From: an uncultured Oscillospiraceae bacterium
Lineage (GTDB): Bacteria > Bacillota > Clostridia > Oscillospirales > Oscillospiraceae
Length of the DNA stretch: 16,942 nt
Assembly: GCA_905233785.1 (NCBI GenBank)
Contig: CAJOCV010000050.1
Span: forward strand, 10,986 to 27,927
Reading direction: 5' to 3'
The position numbers and the translations under genes are program-made. A model generated the notes under the pieces. That model was not told where the DNA came from. It worked only from the letters and a program-made list of their open reading frames with translations, and did no database searches. Position 1 is the stretch's first letter; every line of letters starts with the position of its first letter. Below are positions 14,109 through 16,942 of this stretch, piece after piece.

Positions 14109-15770
14109 TCAGGCGACGAGGGTTTTCTGCACCGACGAAACCAGCGGCTCCTGCGCCACGCCGTCAAGCTCGTAGCGAATCACAACGACCGCGTGCTGAT
14201 AGGTGCCGGAGCTCAGATTCTGCAGCCGAAGCGTATAGTCGCCGGAGCGGGCAAACAGCTCGACGTTGCAAGCCGTGCCGCGGCGGGTCAGGGTATCGGT
14301 CGTAATGTCGGCGTCGCTCCTGGTGAAGCCGCGATAAATGGTCACGGACTGAACCTGCGCGCCGTTGGGCAGGGACCACCTGGCGTGGAACGCCGCCGTG
14401 CCGGGCGCGTTGGAAGAGATCGTCGTTTTGACGGTGGGTCTTTGGCTCTGATAGGCCGAGGTCTCAGTGACAAGATGGTTATGCTCCGTCACGGCGAAGA
14501 GGTAGGTTTTGACGCCGTCCGCCAAGAGATTGTCGGGGTCTGCGCTGTCAAGATACCACGCGCTGTAAGCATCCACGGTCAGCGAGCAGATCTCGCCCCA
14601 GTGGTACAGCTTATCATTCGCCTCGCCGTTGAGGCTCACGCTGTATTCCATTGTCTTCGTCATCGAATCGGAATTACCGTGGCTGTCTGTCGCCGTATAA
14701 CTGCGCACGCCCTTCGAATCGGTATAAACCGGCGTCACCGTCAGCGTATCGCATGTCCCGCAGGCGCAGGAATAGCTGACCTCGGCGACGCTTGCGCCGT
14801 TTTCGATCTTCCACTTCCAGCTCGGGGCGCTGTAGTCATAGCTGTGCGTGTGGGCTGTGACCGTATACACGCCGTTGCTCTCATGGGCTTCGTAAGCGCT
14901 CGGCTCCAGATATTCGCTGGGATCGAAGCCGAAGCTTCCGCCGGTGATAGACACGGCACCGCCGTCATTCACGCTGAGCGTAAGCTCGGTGCAGTCTCCG
15001 CCGGTGATCGTGAGCCGCGCCCCGTCTGAAACCGTGATCGTTCCCTTGAGCCGGGAACCGTCCGCTTCGCCGTTCAGGGTGAGCGTGGCGTTCTCGAGCG
15101 TGAGCCCCTGCGCCGCGTTGAGCGTATAGCCGGACAGCGCGATGCTCAGGCTTTTATTGATCTGCAGCTCGCTGTTCAAAATCGCGTCGGCCAGCAGCGC
15201 GATCTCGCTGTCGGCGTCAACGTGAGAAACCGCGTCGGCCAGGCTTTCGTATTCCTTCTCCTGACCGCCCTCCGTGCCGGAGGCGATCAAATCGCCGCCG
15301 GTGCCGTGCTCATAGCTGTCCTTCGAATAGGGCACCCAGCTGGAGACGCCGCTGTAACGTTTCAGGATTACCTGGATGGGCGTCTCGGTGTCGGTGATAA
15401 AGTCGGTGCCGCCGCTGTGAACCACGATCAGCTCATAACCCGGCGCGAGATACTCGACATAGCCGGCGTAAATCACCGCGTCGCCCCAGATTTCGCACAC
15501 GTCGTCTTCAAAATCGAAAACCACGGCATTGCCCATCACATCCCAATACCAGTCGCCGAAGGAGTAGCGAATCCCGTTGCGCACAAAGTCCGCGGGAGCC
15601 GCGGGTCTGATTGGGTGCCCCTTATGCGGCACCTGTTGCGTGTCGTGAACGACCGTTTTTGTGGAGTCGGTGTAAAAAACCACGCTGTGCGAGCCTGCGG
15701 CAGAGGCGGGAACCGAAACGCCGAACACCAGCGCCAGTGCCAGCAGCAGCGCTATTGTATGTTTTTTCAT
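14109..15770 (-). CDS. Large secreted modular protein (CEIWGD domain, beta-helix-like region, C-terminal module)
   Basis: A 553-aa protein with a signal peptide (residues 1-25, ending ASAAG). Residues 28-141 form the domain shared with the 283-aa protein (FGDWYW, CEIWGDAVIYAGY). Residues 175-300 have short beta repeats such as VSDGARLTITGG and VNDGGAVSITGG, like a right-handed beta-helix. Residues 308-345 carry HSYDYSAPSWKW and SCACGTC, a cysteine pair module. Residues 345-553 match the C-terminus of the partial protein at 16016. No membrane anchor is seen, so it may be released or held by another partner. The ATG has GAGG 9 nt upstream. Adhesion or glycan binding is possible; no catalytic motif is recognised. 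Confidence 0.8.
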   Translation of the reverse strand: MKKHTIALLLALALVFGVSVPASAAGSHSVVFYTDSTKTVVHDTQQVPHKGHPIRPAAPADFVRNGIRYSFGDWYWDVMGNAVVFDFEDDVCEIWGDAVIYAGYVEYLAPGYELIVVHSGGTDFITDTETPIQVILKRYSGVSSWVPYSKDSYEHGTGGDLIASGTEGGQEKEYESLADAVSHVDADSEIALLADAILNSELQINKSLSIALSGYTLNAAQGLTLENATLTLNGEADGSRLKGTITVSDGARLTITGGDCTELTLSVNDGGAVSITGGSFGFDPSEYLEPSAYEAHESNGVYTVTAHTHSYDYSAPSWKWKIENGASVAEVSYSCACGTCDTLTVTPVYTDSKGVRSYTATDSHGNSDSMTKTMEYSVSLNGEANDKLYHWGEICSLTVDAYSAWYLDSADPDNLLADGVKTYLFAVTEHNHLVTETSAYQSQRPTVKTTISSNAPGTAAFHARWSLPNGAQVQSVTIYRGFTRSDADITTDTLTRRGTACNVELFARSGDYTLRLQNLSSGTYQHAVVVIRYELDGVAQEPLVSSVQKTLVA

Positions 15771-15792
15771 GCTCTTCGTCCTCGTAAAAGAA

Positions 15793-15818
15793 AGGCGGGC
15801 GGTGTAAGCCGCCCGCCT
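15793..15818 (-). terminator. Intrinsic terminator after the 43-aa peptide gene
   Basis: On the minus strand, AGGCGGGCGG-CTTACA-CCGCCCGCCT (10-bp perfect stem) is followed by TTCTTTTA. It separates the peptide gene and its upstream partner from the 553-aa gene, whose start is 22 nt further on, and would lower but not necessarily stop transcription into it. Confidence 0.75.
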
Positions 15819-15858
15819 CGGGTTTATGTTTGCTTGTGTGTACGCTCAGCGCAAAGGC

Positions 15859-15990
15859 TCACAGTTCAGGACCGTCGCCATTACCGTCGCCTTCACCGGC
15901 GCCCGCGTTCTCGGTAACAGAGGTGGTAATGACGTCCTCGGTGTTGAGGCGGAAAAGCTCGGCCTCGGCTTCAAAATACGCTTTCTTCAT
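15859..15990 (-). CDS. Small 43-aa peptide with DVITTS motif
   Basis: The gene encodes 43 residues. It starts MKKAYFEAEAELFRLNTEDV, continues ITTSVTENAG and ends in a Gly/Asp-rich tail (GEGDGNGDGPEL). AAGGAG stands 8 nt before the ATG, a strong site, and the gene fits the 25-nt spacing after the upstream surface gene. I recall many uncharacterised Clostridia peptides with the same MKKxYxxPExE...EDVITTS form, often hypothetical and beside secreted proteins, but this is memory and not a search. There is no cysteine, membrane helix or signal peptide. It might be a peptide precursor, a regulator or a structural small protein; none is supported by sequence alone. Confidence 0.75.
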   Translation of the reverse strand: MKKAYFEAEAELFRLNTEDVITTSVTENAGAGEGDGNGDGPEL

Positions 15991-16015
15991 TTTTTTAACT
16001 CCTTTTATAGTTCTT

Positions 16016-16942
16016 TTACTTAATCACGGTTCTCACAGGATCGGAGACGAGCTTCAAAACTTCTTCTTCGCCCGCTTTGGTGTACTCGATGACGATGATC
16101 GCGTGCTGATACTTGCCGCTCGTCAGGTTGGACAGCTTCAGCAGATAGTCGCCGTTGCACGCGTAGAGATTAACGGGAACCTTGGCGCCCTTGCTCTCCA
16201 GCGTATTCGCGTCGATCACCTTATCAATGCTGGTATTGCCGCGGTAGATCGTCACGGACTTGACCGTAGAGCCGGCCGGGACGGACCACTTGGCCTGGAA
16301 CTCGGCCTTGGTTGCGACAGTGCTCTTGATCGTCGTGTAGACGACGGGCTGCTGCTCCTCATTGTCGGTCACCGCAAAGGTGTAGCTTGTGATGCCGTCG
16401 GCCACCTTGTGCCCGCTGTTGCCTGCAACAGCAAAGTACCACGTGCTGTTCTCAGTCGCGGTCAGCGTGCAGATGTCGCCCCAGTGGTAGGTCGCAGGCT
16501 GCAGTTCGCCGTTGAAGGTAACTTTATAGGTGAGCGTATCGGTATGCGTACCGACATTGCCGAAATCGTCGGTCGCCGTGTAGGTGCGAACGCCCTTGGA
16601 AGTATCGTATACCACATTCTTCACTTCCACGTTCGCCAGCGTCTCGCCGCAGTCCTCGCAGGTGTAGGTCGCGTAAGCATTCATAGAGCTGCCTACCGGA
16701 TGCCACCCCCATACGGGCTCGCCGTAGCTGTGCTCGTCGAAGCGTGCCGTGAGGGTGATGTCTCCGGTGATGACGGTATTGAAGTCAAAGGCCTGCTCCG
16801 CGCCCTCGGCAAACCAGCCCTTGAAGCACTTGCCTTCCTTTGTGGGATTGCTCGGCTTCGTGGCCTTACCATTGGGCAGAATCTGCTGCGCCGCGGGAGC
16901 CTCGCTCGCGCCATCGCCGGTCACGAAGGTGACGACGAAGAT
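16016..16942 (-). CDS. Secreted InlB-repeat protein, C-terminal part (partial)
   Basis: The frame is open to the window edge; at least 308 residues are present and the N-terminus is missing. The first part is an InlB B-repeat/Flg_new unit (VTFVTGDG at its start, CFKGWFAEG, FDFNTVITGDITLTARF). It is followed by HSYGEPVWGW and the pair YTCEDCGET, then a module of about 200 residues ending at VIK. This module is paralogous to residues 345-553 of the neighbouring 553-aa protein: both have KGVRxYTATD, YHWGxIC, SVTIYRG, SGxYQHAxxVI and a final short strand. It is probably an exported surface protein. The downstream peptide gene follows in 25 nt and is likely co-transcribed. Confidence 0.85.
   Translation of the reverse strand: MFVVTFVTGDGASEAPAAQQILPNGKATKPSNPTKEGKCFKGWFAEGAEQAFDFNTVITGDITLTARFDEHSYGEPVWGWHPVGSSMNAYATYTCEDCGETLANVEVKNVVYDTSKGVRTYTATDDFGNVGTHTDTLTYKVTFNGELQPATYHWGDICTLTATENSTWYFAVAGNSGHKVADGITSYTFAVTDNEEQQPVVYTTIKSTVATKAEFQAKWSVPAGSTVKSVTIYRGNTSIDKVIDANTLESKGAKVPVNLYACNGDYLLKLSNLTSGKYQHAIIVIEYTKAGEEEVLKLVSDPVRTVIK

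Noticed and set aside
14078..14167. 30-residue N-terminal extension of the 283-aa surface protein
   Set aside because: It would overlap the 553-aa gene, is rich in Arg/Trp, and would put the signal peptide inside the protein.

Overview
The window looks like a piece of a GC-rich, anaerobic, single-membrane Bacillota chromosome, most like an Oscillospiraceae/Clostridia gut lineage. This rests on the rnfCDGEAB gene order, System II cytochrome c maturation, Sec-exported proteins with InlB-type repeats, a 43-residue peptide of the MKK...DVITTS kind, and short palindromic intergenic repeats. The assignment is by pattern recognition, not a database search.

Layout. Positions 1-2130 (+) hold the end of an ABC ATPase and a fused two-domain permease of the ferric iron/polyamine/phosphonate importer class. 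Positions 2116-3044 hold a HAD-family phosphatase gene flanked by inverted copies of a 29-bp intergenic repeat, then two tandem 30-bp hairpin repeats. From 12891 down to 3053 every gene is on the minus strand, forming a block of about 9.8 kb: rnfC-D-G-E-A-B, tatB-A-C, nrfA, ccs1 (resB), ccsA (resC). From 16942 down to 13226 a second minus-strand cluster encodes secreted modular proteins that share domains: a cut-off InlB-repeat protein, a 43-aa peptide, a 553-aa secreted protein and a 283-aa protein with a Pro/Thr stalk and C-terminal membrane anchor. Strong terminators separate it from the rnf promoter region.

How the genes fit together. Rnf couples ferredoxin:NAD+ electron transfer to an ion gradient and has flavin subunits facing outward. 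NrfA is a pentaheme ammonia-forming nitrite reductase working outside the membrane. Ccs1/CcsA attach heme to it, including the unusual CxxCK heme. TatABC exports folded proteins, though no Tat substrate is encoded here. No NrfH (the usual quinol dehydrogenase partner of NrfA) lies in the window, which raises the possibility that Rnf or another carrier feeds NrfA. nrfA has its own near-consensus promoter, and a terminator lies between it and ccs1, so reductase may be made in excess over its maturation machinery.
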